Translations under genes and position numbers: made by a program
In this document: one piece after another, positions 7,914 to 16,461 of the stretch
Position numbering within the stretch: the stretch's first letter is position 1
Layout of the letters: each line of letters starts with the position of its first letter
The notes under the pieces: generated by a model
What the model saw: the letters and a program-made list of their open reading frames with translations, nothing else
The model's database searches: none
What the model was told of the DNA's origin: nothing
Source: Methanomicrobiales archaeon HGW-Methanomicrobiales-3
GTDB taxonomy: Archaea > Halobacteriota > Methanomicrobia > Methanomicrobiales > Methanospirillaceae
Direction: 5' to 3'
NCBI GenBank assembly: GCA_002839605.1
Contig: PGYK01000004.1
Coordinates: forward strand, 124,001-188,000
DNA length: 64,000 nt

Positions 7914-9388
7914 AATATTTTGAAAAACTCCTGGTCGCAAACCGGGGCGAGATCGCCATCCGTATCATGCGGGCCTGCCGTGAGCTCGATATCGAAACGG
8001 TCGCAATCTATTCCACCGCAGACAAATCTGCGCTTCACGTAAAATATGCGGACGAGGCATTTCAGGTTGGAGAAGCCCATCCCTCCAAAAGTTACCTCAA
8101 CATGGAGCGGATCATTGATATCGCCAAAAAGAGCGGGGCTGAAGCAGTGCACCCGGGCTATGGGTTTCTTGCCGAGAACGCTGCGTTTGCAAAACTCTGC
8201 CTTGATGAGAATATCACCTTTGTCGGCCCCCGCTGGAAGACAATCAAGGCAATGGGTTCCAAGATAGGCAGCAAGCAGATGATGAAAGAAAATGGTGTCC
8301 CGGTTGTTCCCGGCACCGATGGAGGCATCAAGGATCTCGAAGAAGCCAAAAAAGTTGCTGCTGATATCGGGTACCCGGTCATTGTCAAGGCAAGCGCCGG
8401 TGGCGGCGGCATCGGGATGCAGATTGTCGCGGATGAAAAAGCGCTTGAAGAAGCCATTGCCGGAAGCATGCGGATTGCACAGTCCGCCTTTGGCGACGCG
8501 ACCGTCTTCATTGAAAAATACCTTGTCCAACCCCGGCATATCGAGTTCCAGGTACTGGCTGATGAGCATGGTAATGCAGTCCACCTCTATGAACGCGAAT
8601 GTTCGATCCAGCGCCGTCACCAGAAACTGGTAGAAGAGGCCCCCAGCCCGATCATGACTCCCGAATTGCGCGAGCGGATGGCAGACTCAGCGCTCCGGGT
8701 GGTCAAGGCATCGGACTATTCCAATGCCGGAACCGTGGAGTTCCTCTACAGCAATGGCAACTACTATTTCATGGAGATGAATACCCGGCTGCAGGTCGAG
8801 CACACGATAACAGAATGTATCACGGGAGTGGACATTGTCAAGCAGCAACTGGCAATTGCGGCTGGCGAATCGCTTGCCTTCGGTCAGGATGACCTCTCGA
8901 TCCGGGGTCATGCCATCGAATGCAGGATCAATGCCGAGGATCCCCTTAACAACTTTGCAGCGGACCCGGGAAAGATCGTCCGGTACCGCTCACCGGGTGG
9001 ACCGGGGATTCGGATAGACAGCGGCATTCACATGGGGTATACCATATCACCAGTCTATGATTCCATGATATCGAAACTCTGTGCATGGGACAGCACCCGT
9101 AAGGAAGCCATCATGCGGATGCGCAGGGCCATATCAGAGTATATTATCCTTGGCGTAAAGACCACCCTCCCGCTTCACTTCGCCATCATGAACAACCAGC
9201 AGTATATCGAGGGGAATACCCATACGCATTTCCTGCAGGAAGAGCACATCTTAAGCACGCTCGAACGCTATAAGCGGGACGAGGAGACACGGATGCAGAC
9301 CCTTGCCGGGACTTTTGACCAGGGAAAGAAGATTGCTGCAATCACCGCTGCGGTCAATACGTACCTGCAGCAGAAAAAGAACGGATGA
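7910..9388 (+). CDS. pycA: Pyruvate carboxylase subunit A (biotin carboxylase)
   Basis: Biotin carboxylase of 492 residues that uses ATP and bicarbonate to carboxylate the biotin on PycB. It begins with the family N-terminus FEKLLVANRGEIAIRI, followed by an ATP-grasp domain with the Gly-rich loop KASAGGGGIGM and the metal-binding segment EMNTRLQVEH. The C-terminal extension beyond the usual carboxylase core is typical of the archaeal subunit. It overlaps pycB by four bases and closes the biotin cluster; a tRNA gene follows 64 bases later. Confidence 0.96.
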   Translation: MKYFEKLLVANRGEIAIRIMRACRELDIETVAIYSTADKSALHVKYADEAFQVGEAHPSKSYLNMERIIDIAKKSGAEAVHPGYGFLAENAAFAKLCLDENITFVGPRWKTIKAMGSKIGSKQMMKENGVPVVPGTDGGIKDLEEAKKVAADIGYPVIVKASAGGGGIGMQIVADEKALEEAIAGSMRIAQSAFGDATVFIEKYLVQPRHIEFQVLADEHGNAVHLYERECSIQRRHQKLVEEAPSPIMTPELRERMADSALRVVKASDYSNAGTVEFLYSNGNYYFMEMNTRLQVEHTITECITGVDIVKQQLAIAAGESLAFGQDDLSIRGHAIECRINAEDPLNNFAADPGKIVRYRSPGGPGIRIDSGIHMGYTISPVYDSMISKLCAWDSTRKEAIMRMRRAISEYIILGVKTTLPLHFAIMNNQQYIEGNTHTHFLQEEHILSTLERYKRDEETRMQTLAGTFDQGKKIAAITAAVNTYLQQKKNG

Positions 9389-9452
9389 ACGAGGATATCG
9401 CTCATCAGAACCTTTAATAGTTTTTACGGCGTTTTCATTATGCACTTTTTGT

Positions 9453-9564
9453 GCTGCGGTGGCCTAGCTGGTTAGGGCGCCAGACTCATAGGGTTGTTGA
9501 ACTCCATTCATTGTTCAGGCTTTGAGAGATCTGGAGATCGGGGGATCGTAACCCTCTCGCAGCA
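9453..9564 (+). tRNA. tRNA-Met (CAT) with a 38-nt intron at 37/38
   Basis: The acceptor stem GCTGCGG (9453-9459) pairs with TCGCAGC (9557-9563), with A9564 as discriminator. The anticodon stem is CCAGA (9480-9484) with TCTGG (9530-9534), and the anticodon CAT is at 9487-9489. Bases 9491-9528 do not fit the cloverleaf and sit exactly at the canonical archaeal intron position 37/38. The variable region is five bases and the T-stem is GGGGG/CCCTC. The T-loop reads ATCGTAA rather than the usual TTCGAAT. The elongator identity is inferred from the lack of initiator features; tRNA-Ile2 with a CAT anticodon cannot be fully excluded. Confidence 0.85.
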
Positions 9565-10161
9565 TTCCTTTTGGCATATCGTTTTAAAAAATCGATCCAT
9601 CAGTTCCGGAACACCCATTTTTCCCGGTTCTGGTTTTTGTCCGAGGGTATATTACCATTTTAACTACCAACTCGTTAGAGAATTTACGAGAGAAAATACG
9701 GTCAGAACATTGTCCTAAAATTTAGATCAAAAAAGTGTTCTTGATGACGGACGTGAAATGCTGACGCTCCAGGGGCTTCGCCCCGCCGCTATGGCGCCCC
9801 GGTTGCGATAACGTTGTATTACCAAGATCATCCATCATGGTAATACAGAAGAATCGCATGCCCCTATATTTCCTGTACGGGATATTCCAACAAAATTTTT
9901 TTCGCAGAACAGAAATTAAGGCCGCCGCGGGGCGCCCTTCGGGGCGGCGGCAAGCATCTTAATGGGGGTATGGGGGCATCAGCCCCCATAATCACTTTTA
10001 AGGTTTTCAACAGATCACCTTTTCAGGCCCTGCTGAATTCCTCAAAAGATCCAGAACGCGGAAAGCATTCAACAACGATGGCGGGTATCGTTATCGCCTT
10101 TTCCGTGATAATTCCTGACGACAGTTATTACAGTCCGTATTTCGTGGGAATAATCCAATCA
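9565..10161. other. Long intergenic region between tRNA-Met and mmp10
   Basis: No credible gene is seen here. The region holds a GC-rich repeat at 9912-9993 and another short GC-rich inverted segment near 9768-9800 (aggggcttcgcccc). The remainder is AT-rich. Confidence 0.5.
9912..9993 (+). repeat. Copy 1 of the dispersed GC-rich palindromic repeat
   Basis: Consists of a GC-rich hairpin with 8-bp arms GCCGCCGC/GCGGCGGC (about 9921-9951) followed by a second hairpin TGGGGGC-ATCA-GCCCCCA (about 9970-9987). Both parts recur at 40.9, 41.3 and 45.2 kb and elsewhere in the window. Confidence 0.85.
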
Positions 10162-11391
10162 TTATTCTTTTCCAAACCGGTTGATGATCCAGATCAGGTT
10201 GGCAAATCCATCCATCTCCAGTTCAAGAACCTGCCCGCGGGTCATCCCCATGCTGGTCTCGGCATCGGCCGTAAGCATCTCCGGCCCCCGGATAATTGTC
10301 CGCTCCCTGCCATCGCGTGAGAGGATTTCCTGCGCCTCCCGCTCATGGATAAAAGCCCGGCCCGGGAGGATAACGGTGTCATCAAGGTTCGCAAGATCAA
10401 CACCATTGAGGTCATCGGCGGTGATGAGGCAGGCAATCTCCTTGCTGACCGGGATTACAGGCACTGTCGACCCGCAGGCTGAAAGGATAGCATCGATGAA
10501 CGGTGTGGCGATGCTCCCGCTGATAACGCTTGCCTTCCGGGTTATCCGGGGGAGTTTTGCAAGCAGATCCGGCTCGGACCGGATCGCAAACGGTGACCCG
10601 ATCTCCGGGTCCCAGAGCGGGGTTCCGGATATCTTCATGGTGAACTTTTTCTGAAGATCAGTGATCATGTCCCGGAACGATTCAACGCTCTGGACGCGCT
10701 GATTTGCCATGACCGGACCATTACCGAGGATGAGACCCTGGTCAGCGGTATTGGCAAACCGCATGAGGATAAGCCCTTTTGCTCCCTTGTCCTGGAGCCA
10801 CTGGCAGGTCTCTTCAAGAACCTTTCCATCATTCACTCCCGGGAGGATGACTGCAGCGGCATAGACGTCAATCGCCCCGCAGAGTTTTTCAAGGATCGCA
10901 AGCGATGCTTCCGGGCTCGGATCATGCATGTACTTTTTCCGGAGTGCCGGGTCGGATGCAAAGACCGTGAAGGAGATCTCCGAAAGGCCGTTATCGATGA
11001 GAAGATCCGCGATGGCGGGATCATCCCAGCCTTTCCCGCTGGTATACCCGATATGGAGGGGCGCGTCCATGCTACCGAGGAGCTCGATGAGTTCAGTGAA
11101 CCGGGGGTAACAGCTGGGATCACCGCCACCACTTATAGTAACCCGTGATATGTCCCCCTGCCGCGTCTGGAGATTTGCAAGAGTCTCGTCTGCGATGGTT
11201 TTGAGATCCTTAAAACCCGGATATTCTTCCTTGACCCCGCGGGTGCAGTAATCGCAGCCTTTCTTGAAGGGGAGGCAATAGCGGCAGCCCAATGGCTGAA
11301 CACCCCGGACCTTTTTGAAATAGCAGTATTCGCAAAAACCCCTGCAATTGGTACCGGGGCTTCCTCCGATATCAACAACGAGCTGCGTCAT
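10162..11391 (-). CDS. mmp10: Methanogenesis marker 10, radical SAM McrA-arginine C-methyltransferase
   Basis: This 409-residue protein matches Mmp10, which methylates the carbon of a conserved arginine in the alpha subunit of methyl-CoM reductase. The radical SAM cluster motif C-x3-C-x2-C is present as CRGFCEYC near residue 17. A second cysteine group, CRYCLPFKKGCDYC, follows closely, as expected for this family, and GGGDPSCYP is the SAM-binding GGE-like turn. The gene stands alone, away from any mcr operon in this window. It is one of the best indicators that the organism is a methanogen. Confidence 0.93.
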   Translation of the reverse strand: MTQLVVDIGGSPGTNCRGFCEYCYFKKVRGVQPLGCRYCLPFKKGCDYCTRGVKEEYPGFKDLKTIADETLANLQTRQGDISRVTISGGGDPSCYPRFTELIELLGSMDAPLHIGYTSGKGWDDPAIADLLIDNGLSEISFTVFASDPALRKKYMHDPSPEASLAILEKLCGAIDVYAAAVILPGVNDGKVLEETCQWLQDKGAKGLILMRFANTADQGLILGNGPVMANQRVQSVESFRDMITDLQKKFTMKISGTPLWDPEIGSPFAIRSEPDLLAKLPRITRKASVISGSIATPFIDAILSACGSTVPVIPVSKEIACLITADDLNGVDLANLDDTVILPGRAFIHEREAQEILSRDGRERTIIRGPEMLTADAETSMGMTRGQVLELEMDGFANLIWIINRFGKE

Positions 11392-11552
11392 CTGTGTACA
11401 CTTAAGTCTGTGCCGGGGAGTATAAGATAGTTGTATTTTTGTTCCGGCTTATCCTGTTCCTGCGGATTATTTCGCGATTTTTAGAATATCGATGTGAAAT
11501 CAGATATGACGGGCACCATCTTTTTTACCATCTAATGATAAAATAGTATGGC

Positions 11553-11625
11553 GCCTCAGTGGCTTAGTTGGCAGAGCGGCTGACTTGTAATCAGCAGGTC
11601 CCGTGTTCAAATCACGGCTGAGGCT
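11553..11625 (+). tRNA. tRNA-Thr (TGT)
   Basis: Acceptor GCCTCAG (11553-11559) pairs with CTGAGGC (11618-11624), with T11625 as discriminator. The anticodon stem GCTGA/TCAGC encloses loop CTTGTAA, giving anticodon TGT. The T-arm is CCGTG-TTCAAAT-CACGG. No intron is present. The 3' end is followed by a partial T-arm copy and an integrase relic, so this tRNA has probably served as an integration site. Confidence 0.95.
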
Positions 11626-11634
11626 TTGAAATAT

Positions 11635-11652
11635 TGTGTTCGAATCCACAGT
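11635..11652 (+). repeat. T-arm-like fragment 3' of tRNA-Thr (possible attachment-site scar)
   Basis: The sequence TGTGTTCGAATCCACAG just after the tRNA contains the typical T-loop TTCGAAT with imperfect flanking pairing, but no other tRNA parts. A leftover tRNA 3' piece at this place is what integration of an element into a tRNA gene can leave behind. Confidence 0.45.
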
Positions 11653-11687
11653 AAACTTCTTTTTAGCCCATCCTCACACGCGGTTTT

Positions 11688-12042
11688 ATGACAACTCCTA
11701 CCCCACTTGCTATTTCCAATGATGTCTTTCATCAGATCAGGGAGATTGTCCCGAACGATCTTTTGCAAGAGCGTTGAAGGAAGGAAAAATTACCGAACGT
11801 GATGTTCGCTTATCCGGCCCTTCATAGATGAGGTGCAATCGTCCTGCAACACCAGCACCAAGCGTGCGTACAAAATCACGTACACACATTTCGGCCGGAG
11901 ACGTTTCATCGGCCCGTTTGAGAAAAACGATATGGCTGCACTCTATGCCGGCATTGCTGCATTGAAATCCGGTATCCCTGATTATTTAGCCCATCTGAAA
12001 ATTTCGGCTCATTTTTCATGGGTTTTCCGTAAGCCCGAATAA
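11688..12042 (+). pseudogene. Decayed N-terminal fragment of a tyrosine-recombinase-type integrase
   Basis: Reading across three frames gives a continuous sequence. MTTPTPLAISNDVFHQIREI starts at 11688 and meets a stop at 11775. The alternative frame from 11771 reads LKEGKITERDVRL, and a third frame from 11812 continues RPFIDEVQ, then KRAYKITYTHFGRRRFIGPF and on to 12042. The pattern of an early charged ITERD segment, then KIT-type and WRRF/RRRFIGPF segments, resembles the N-terminal SAM-like domain of methanogen integrases. At least two frameshifts are required, and the catalytic domain with its R-H-R-Y residues is missing. Position right after a tRNA gene supports the call. Confidence 0.6.
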
Positions 12043-12216
12043 GGTAAATTATGGGAGTAATGGGACAAATTTTACCACTATTGTAGGGTCAGGAAACACA
12101 ATACTACATCCCTATGACATTCCAACCGGTATAACACTCGTCGCGAGGAAATCCTTAACACGTTCCTCGGTAAAATTTACTGCGTGATCCTCAAATCACG
12201 ATTGGTATCCTGTCTT

Positions 12217-13662
12217 ATGAATATCCCGCCGATCCAGAGGCAGAGTCTCATCTCACTTGGATCCACTCTTGCCCTGACAGCCATCGGTTTTCTCTCGACG
12301 ATATATTTTGCGCATGTCCTGGGTCCTGCGCCACTCGGAGTTTTTTTTATTTTCCTTGCGTTTTTCGGGATTTTCAACCTTGTAGGGGATGGGGGATTCG
12401 GTGGAGCCGCCGTAAAGAGAATCTCTGAAGGGGTGGAGCAAAGGGAATTTTTTACTGCGTTTGTTGTTTTGCGGATCCTTCTCCTGACAATCTCGGTATC
12501 TGCACTCATTCTGTTTCAATCGGTTATCGATGGGCTCGATACGCCGGGCATCCTCTTCTGGCTGATTCTTGCGCTGATCGTCTCGGTATTTTCAAGCAGT
12601 ACTGCGATGGGAGTATATGGCACAGGAAAGGTAGGGATTTACCAGACCAGTGCATTCCTGGAGGTCCTTGTCCGGATAATCATTCAGGTTATTGCAGTCT
12701 TTCTCGGGTACCAGGTTGCCGGACTGATCGGGGGTTTTGTCATCGGTATGCTCGCCGGGGGCCTGGTCAATTACCATTATCTGGATCTGAAATTCGCCCG
12801 GTTCAGAAAGAGTCACCTGACAAACATGCTCGGATTCTCCTTCTGGATTTTTTTAACCTCCAGTGGTGCGCTTGTATTCAGCTATGCCGACACCCTGCTG
12901 ATAGGATATTTTCTTGGAACTGCCGATGTAGGCATCTACCGGACAGCGTTCCAGCTCACCTCCGTTGCATCATTTACCACCCTTGCCTTTAATATCGTGT
13001 TGTATCCGAAGATCAGCCAGTGGGAGTCAACGGGGAACCTTTCCTCGATTGAGAATGCACTGTCACGTTCATTCACGTATTCCCTGCTTCTTGCAATCCC
13101 CGCATGTTTTGGCGGCTGGATGCTTGGCGAACGCCTGTTGTTGTTTTTATATGGATCCTCATTTGTCAGTGGGACAACCGCGTTTTATTTTCTTCTCCTG
13201 GTCCAAGTTGCCAATGTGTTCATGTACCTTGGAACCATGAGTCTGAACTCTATCAACCGACCAAAAGATGCGTTTCGTGTTACCGCGATTGCATCGGCAG
13301 TGAACATTATCTTGGACATTATCTTCATCCCGCTTTTCGGGATAACCGGCGCTGCTGTGGCGACGCTGATAGCAATGGCGTTGAATGGATCCCTTGCCCT
13401 TCACTATCTCTCACAGACAATTACTCTGCGGATTGAATATAAGTCGGTCAGACATATTCTCGCAGCATCGGCAATCATGGGCATTGTCCTTCTCTTGATT
13501 ACTGTATTCCTTCCGCTCGATCATGTTGCAGTCGTGATGGGAGTGGTTGCTCTTGGTGCGGCGATTTATTTCATCGTTCTGCTGAAAACAGACAGAAAAA
13601 TACACGATGATATTCATGATCTGGTGAAAAGATTTGGCCTGACGTGGCCGGAGGGGTTGTAA
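12217..13662 (+). CDS. Polysaccharide flippase (Wzx/MATE-like exporter)
   Basis: A 481-residue, highly hydrophobic protein with about 12-14 membrane segments spread over its whole length. The N-terminus carries the TALTAIGFLSTIYFAHVLGP-like start of Wzx family proteins. It is expected to flip lipid-linked glycan units across the membrane for surface polysaccharide or S-layer glycan assembly. The ATG at 12217 is preferred to a GTG at 12184. It is the first intact gene of the polysaccharide island, downstream of the integrase relic. Confidence 0.88.
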   Translation: MNIPPIQRQSLISLGSTLALTAIGFLSTIYFAHVLGPAPLGVFFIFLAFFGIFNLVGDGGFGGAAVKRISEGVEQREFFTAFVVLRILLLTISVSALILFQSVIDGLDTPGILFWLILALIVSVFSSSTAMGVYGTGKVGIYQTSAFLEVLVRIIIQVIAVFLGYQVAGLIGGFVIGMLAGGLVNYHYLDLKFARFRKSHLTNMLGFSFWIFLTSSGALVFSYADTLLIGYFLGTADVGIYRTAFQLTSVASFTTLAFNIVLYPKISQWESTGNLSSIENALSRSFTYSLLLAIPACFGGWMLGERLLLFLYGSSFVSGTTAFYFLLLVQVANVFMYLGTMSLNSINRPKDAFRVTAIASAVNIILDIIFIPLFGITGAAVATLIAMALNGSLALHYLSQTITLRIEYKSVRHILAASAIMGIVLLLITVFLPLDHVAVVMGVVALGAAIYFIVLLKTDRKIHDDIHDLVKRFGLTWPEGL

Positions 13663-13693
13663 AAAAATTTCGAAGCATTTTATATTAGCAAAG

Positions 13694-14372
13694 ATGCCCT
13701 ATTGCCAGATGAAAGGATTTACCCTAGCGTTATCGAAGGTACTCCCGAGGTTACTGGCTGCGGACTATTCGACATTGTTTCGGAGAATTTAAAGAATACC
13801 GTTAGTACTTCCAGATATTGATGACCAAACGGATGATCTTGTTGTAGCTGTAGACAGTACGGGGCACCAGGGGACTAACCGGGGGGAATGGATGAGAGAG
13901 AATTTGTGGGTTCAACAGGGATGGATCAAAGCTCACATTATCGTCGAGGTGAATAGTAAAAAACTCCTTGGTATAGAGATCACCAACGAGCAAGCCAGCG
14001 ATGGTCAGGTTTTTCCGGCACTTCTTGATCAGGCCCAGGGGGCGTCCGGGGATAAAACCATCACCCGGGTCCTTGCTGACGGGGCGTATGATAACAAAGA
14101 TTTTTTCAACCGTCTTGAGAAAGACCACATCAATTCCGGCATCAAGATCCGTGAGAACGCATCTAGTAAATCGGGCGGCTCCCCATACCGCGCCGAATGT
14201 TCCCGTAAGAAACAAAAGGCGGGTTACCGAGCATGGGCTCACGAGAATGGTTATGGGAAACGATGGGCCGTCTAGGGAGTATGCTCTTCAGTGAAACGCA
14301 TATTCGAGGAAAATGTCAGGGCAAGTTCACCTGAAGGCATGACGCGGGAAGTTCAAATGAAATTCTTGTTCT
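13694..14372 (+). pseudogene. IS5-family transposase, broken by stops and by a second IS
   Basis: The frame begins MPYCQMKGFTLALSKVLPRL and contains the DDE-type start VVAVDSTG and later RVLADGAYDNKDFF. It has in-frame stops at 13790-13792 (TAA) and 14273-14275 (TAG). The sequence still reads as transposase beyond the second stop (SSVKRIFEENVRASSPEGMT), until it is cut at 14372 by the insertion of another element. The tail resumes at 15510 (after one copy of the target duplication) and stays in frame for some codons towards rfbF. It is therefore non-functional. Confidence 0.82.
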
Positions 14373-15509
14373 TAGGACTTACGCACTTGGTTACGACCGA
14401 AATATCTAAGAGACAGTAACGCCAATCCAAAGGTAAAACAAACCCGTAATGGAGAACGGGCGAGCGTGAACCCTCCGAAATGTACAAGCAGCAATTTTGT
14501 CAACTTTCTGATATCTACATATCTTGCATGCTCGTGCACGGAAGCATCCCGGTGTTTGCCCGACGAATTAGGATCAATAGCCCATGATTCCGTCAAGCGG
14601 TTGTTAGAGAGACAGCCTCACCACACGGGGGCGTTGTATGACGAAGCGAAACGGTTGATCCAGGCTGACGAAGGCGTACTCGTAATCGATGATAGTACAC
14701 TCGACAAACCCTATTCACACCAGATCGAACTGGTTACCCGACATTGGAGTGGGAAGCACCACCGTGTTGTTCAAGGCATCAACCAGATCTCAACAATCTG
14801 GACAGATGGTTCTGCGATAGTTCCGGTAGATTTCCGGATCAATTGCCCGGACAAAGACAGTATGAACAAAAATGACCATTTCCGGGATATGCTCCGAGTA
14901 GCGGATGAACGAAAGTTTCAGCCAAGTTGTGTCATCTTCGATTCATGGTATTTGAGTATCGACAATCTGAAATTGATTCGTTCACTGAAGTGGCATTGGT
15001 GTACCCGACTCAAATCCAACCGGTTGGTTGATCCGGATCAATCACACAACCGCTCGGTTTCAGATATTGAAATCCTTCCTGAAGGAAGAGTTGTGCACCT
15101 GCGACAATATGGTTTCATCAAGGTGTTCAGGATTGTTCACTCCAACAAGGAACCTGAATACTGGGCTACCGATACTCTGGATGCATCGGAATCCGACAGA
15201 AAAATGTTCAAGGATCTTGGATGGAGTATCGAAGAGTATCACCGGGGCATTAAGCAGTGTTGTGGCATCGAGAGATGCCAGGGCCGCAAAGAGGGTGTTC
15301 AACGTGGACACATTATCCACTCTTTGCTGGCATTTCTTCGCCTTGAATCCCATCGATTGAATACGGGTTCAAGTTGGTATGAATCCAAACGCTTGATCCA
15401 TCGATATGCTTCTTCTCTCTTTATTGCTTCACCGGCGTTCTAATTTGCTTTTTGTATAAACTGTAACGGATGTTTCTCTATTCAGACTTCTTTAACTGCG
15501 TAAGTCCTA
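14373..15509 (+). mobile_element. Insertion sequence (1137 bp) with 13-bp inverted repeats and 5-bp target duplication
   Basis: The ends are perfect inverted repeats, TAGGACTTACGCA (14373-14385) and TGCGTAAGTCCTA (15497-15509). Both sides are flanked by the direct repeat GTTCT (14368-14372 and 15510-15514), the target duplication. The element contains one long transposase gene and sits inside the older IS5-like transposase gene. Intact ends and duplication indicate a fairly recent insertion. Confidence 0.93.
14466..15443 (+). CDS. DDE transposase of the inserted IS (IS4/IS701-like)
   Basis: An uninterrupted 325-residue transposase. The first catalytic Asp lies in VLVIDDSTLDKPYSHQ, the second probably in PSCVIFDSWYLS, and the final Glu in WSIEEYHRGIKQCCGIE, a Y-R-E-like IS4-type signature. 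GTG at 14466 is the apparent start. The assignment to IS4/IS701-like families rests on these motifs and was not checked against a database. The gene lacks visible defects, so the element may be active. Confidence 0.82.
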   Translation: MNPPKCTSSNFVNFLISTYLACSCTEASRCLPDELGSIAHDSVKRLLERQPHHTGALYDEAKRLIQADEGVLVIDDSTLDKPYSHQIELVTRHWSGKHHRVVQGINQISTIWTDGSAIVPVDFRINCPDKDSMNKNDHFRDMLRVADERKFQPSCVIFDSWYLSIDNLKLIRSLKWHWCTRLKSNRLVDPDQSHNRSVSDIEILPEGRVVHLRQYGFIKVFRIVHSNKEPEYWATDTLDASESDRKMFKDLGWSIEEYHRGIKQCCGIERCQGRKEGVQRGHIIHSLLAFLRLESHRLNTGSSWYESKRLIHRYASSLFIASPAF

Positions 15510-15657
15510 GTTCTATCAGGAAATTCTCAATTATTGCTCTGTAGAAACGAGCATGAACCTCCCAAAAAAATGTCCGAGAAAGGTACTGATCCGCTCAAAT
15601 CCAAAACGGAACGGGTTTTTTATTTTAGTATGCCCAACATACCATAAGGCAAAGATT

Positions 15658-16452
15658 ATGGTAAAACCAGTCCAGATAATTATTCTTTGTGGGGGGCTTG
15701 GAACCCGATTACGCGAAGAGACAGAATATCGCCCCAAACCCATGGTCCCGATTGGAGGTAAACCAATTCTCTGGCATATCATGAAAATTTATGCCAAGTA
15801 CGGGCATACAGATTTTATTTTGCCGCTCGGGTACAAGGGGGATATGATCAAGGAATATTTTTATCATTACCACCTGATGAGTCAGGACGTCTGTATCCGG
15901 CTTGGGGATCATCATTCGGTATCATTTCTGCCATGCGATTCACATGAAACCGAAGACTGGTCCATCACGCTTGCCGATACTGGTGAAAATACATTAAAAG
16001 GGGGACGCTTAAAGCGTGTTGAAAAATATCTCACAGGTGACGAAGTCATGGTCACCTATGGAGACGGTGTTGCAGATATTGATATCAATAAACTTCTCGC
16101 ATTCCACCGGTCGCACGGAAAGATGGCAACAGTGACTGGTGTATCCCCGGCATCCCAGTTTGGCGAATTGCATATCAATGGAAATCGTGTGGAACACTTC
16201 AGGGAAAAGCCATCGGATTCCGATCATTATGTAAGCGGAGGATTTTATGTTTTCAACCGCTCATTCTTCAACTGCCTGACTGCTGACGGGTCGTGTGATC
16301 TGGAAGCAGGGCCCCTTGAAAAACTCGCTGCAACCGGCGAACTGATGGTATACAAACATCCCGGAAGGTGGGCGTGCATGGATACCATTCGGGACATGGA
16401 ATACCTGAACCGGTTATGGGACACGAAAGACGCATTCTGGAAAACCTGGTGA
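15658..16452 (+). CDS. rfbF: Glucose-1-phosphate cytidylyltransferase
   Basis: Sugar nucleotidyltransferase of 264 residues that makes CDP-glucose, the first step to CDP-linked deoxysugars. The nucleotide-binding start VQIIILCGGLGTRLREET is followed by RPKPMVPIGGKPILWHI, the cytidylyltransferase signature, and by the metal-binding TYGDGVAD. The frame is open further upstream through the IS5 relic; the ATG at 15658, just before the conserved domain, is taken as start. rfbG follows nine bases after its stop, fitting one pathway. Confidence 0.94.
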   Translation: MVKPVQIIILCGGLGTRLREETEYRPKPMVPIGGKPILWHIMKIYAKYGHTDFILPLGYKGDMIKEYFYHYHLMSQDVCIRLGDHHSVSFLPCDSHETEDWSITLADTGENTLKGGRLKRVEKYLTGDEVMVTYGDGVADIDINKLLAFHRSHGKMATVTGVSPASQFGELHINGNRVEHFREKPSDSDHYVSGGFYVFNRSFFNCLTADGSCDLEAGPLEKLAATGELMVYKHPGRWACMDTIRDMEYLNRLWDTKDAFWKTW

Positions 16453-16461
16453 GTTCGGTTC

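Noticed and set aside
7295-8620. 441-residue frame opposite pycB/pycA
   Set aside because: It is an antisense shadow of the carboxylase subunits, crossing their junction.
9494-9718. Small frame overlapping the tRNA-Met
   Set aside because: It overlaps the tRNA 3' exon and so cannot be a normal gene.
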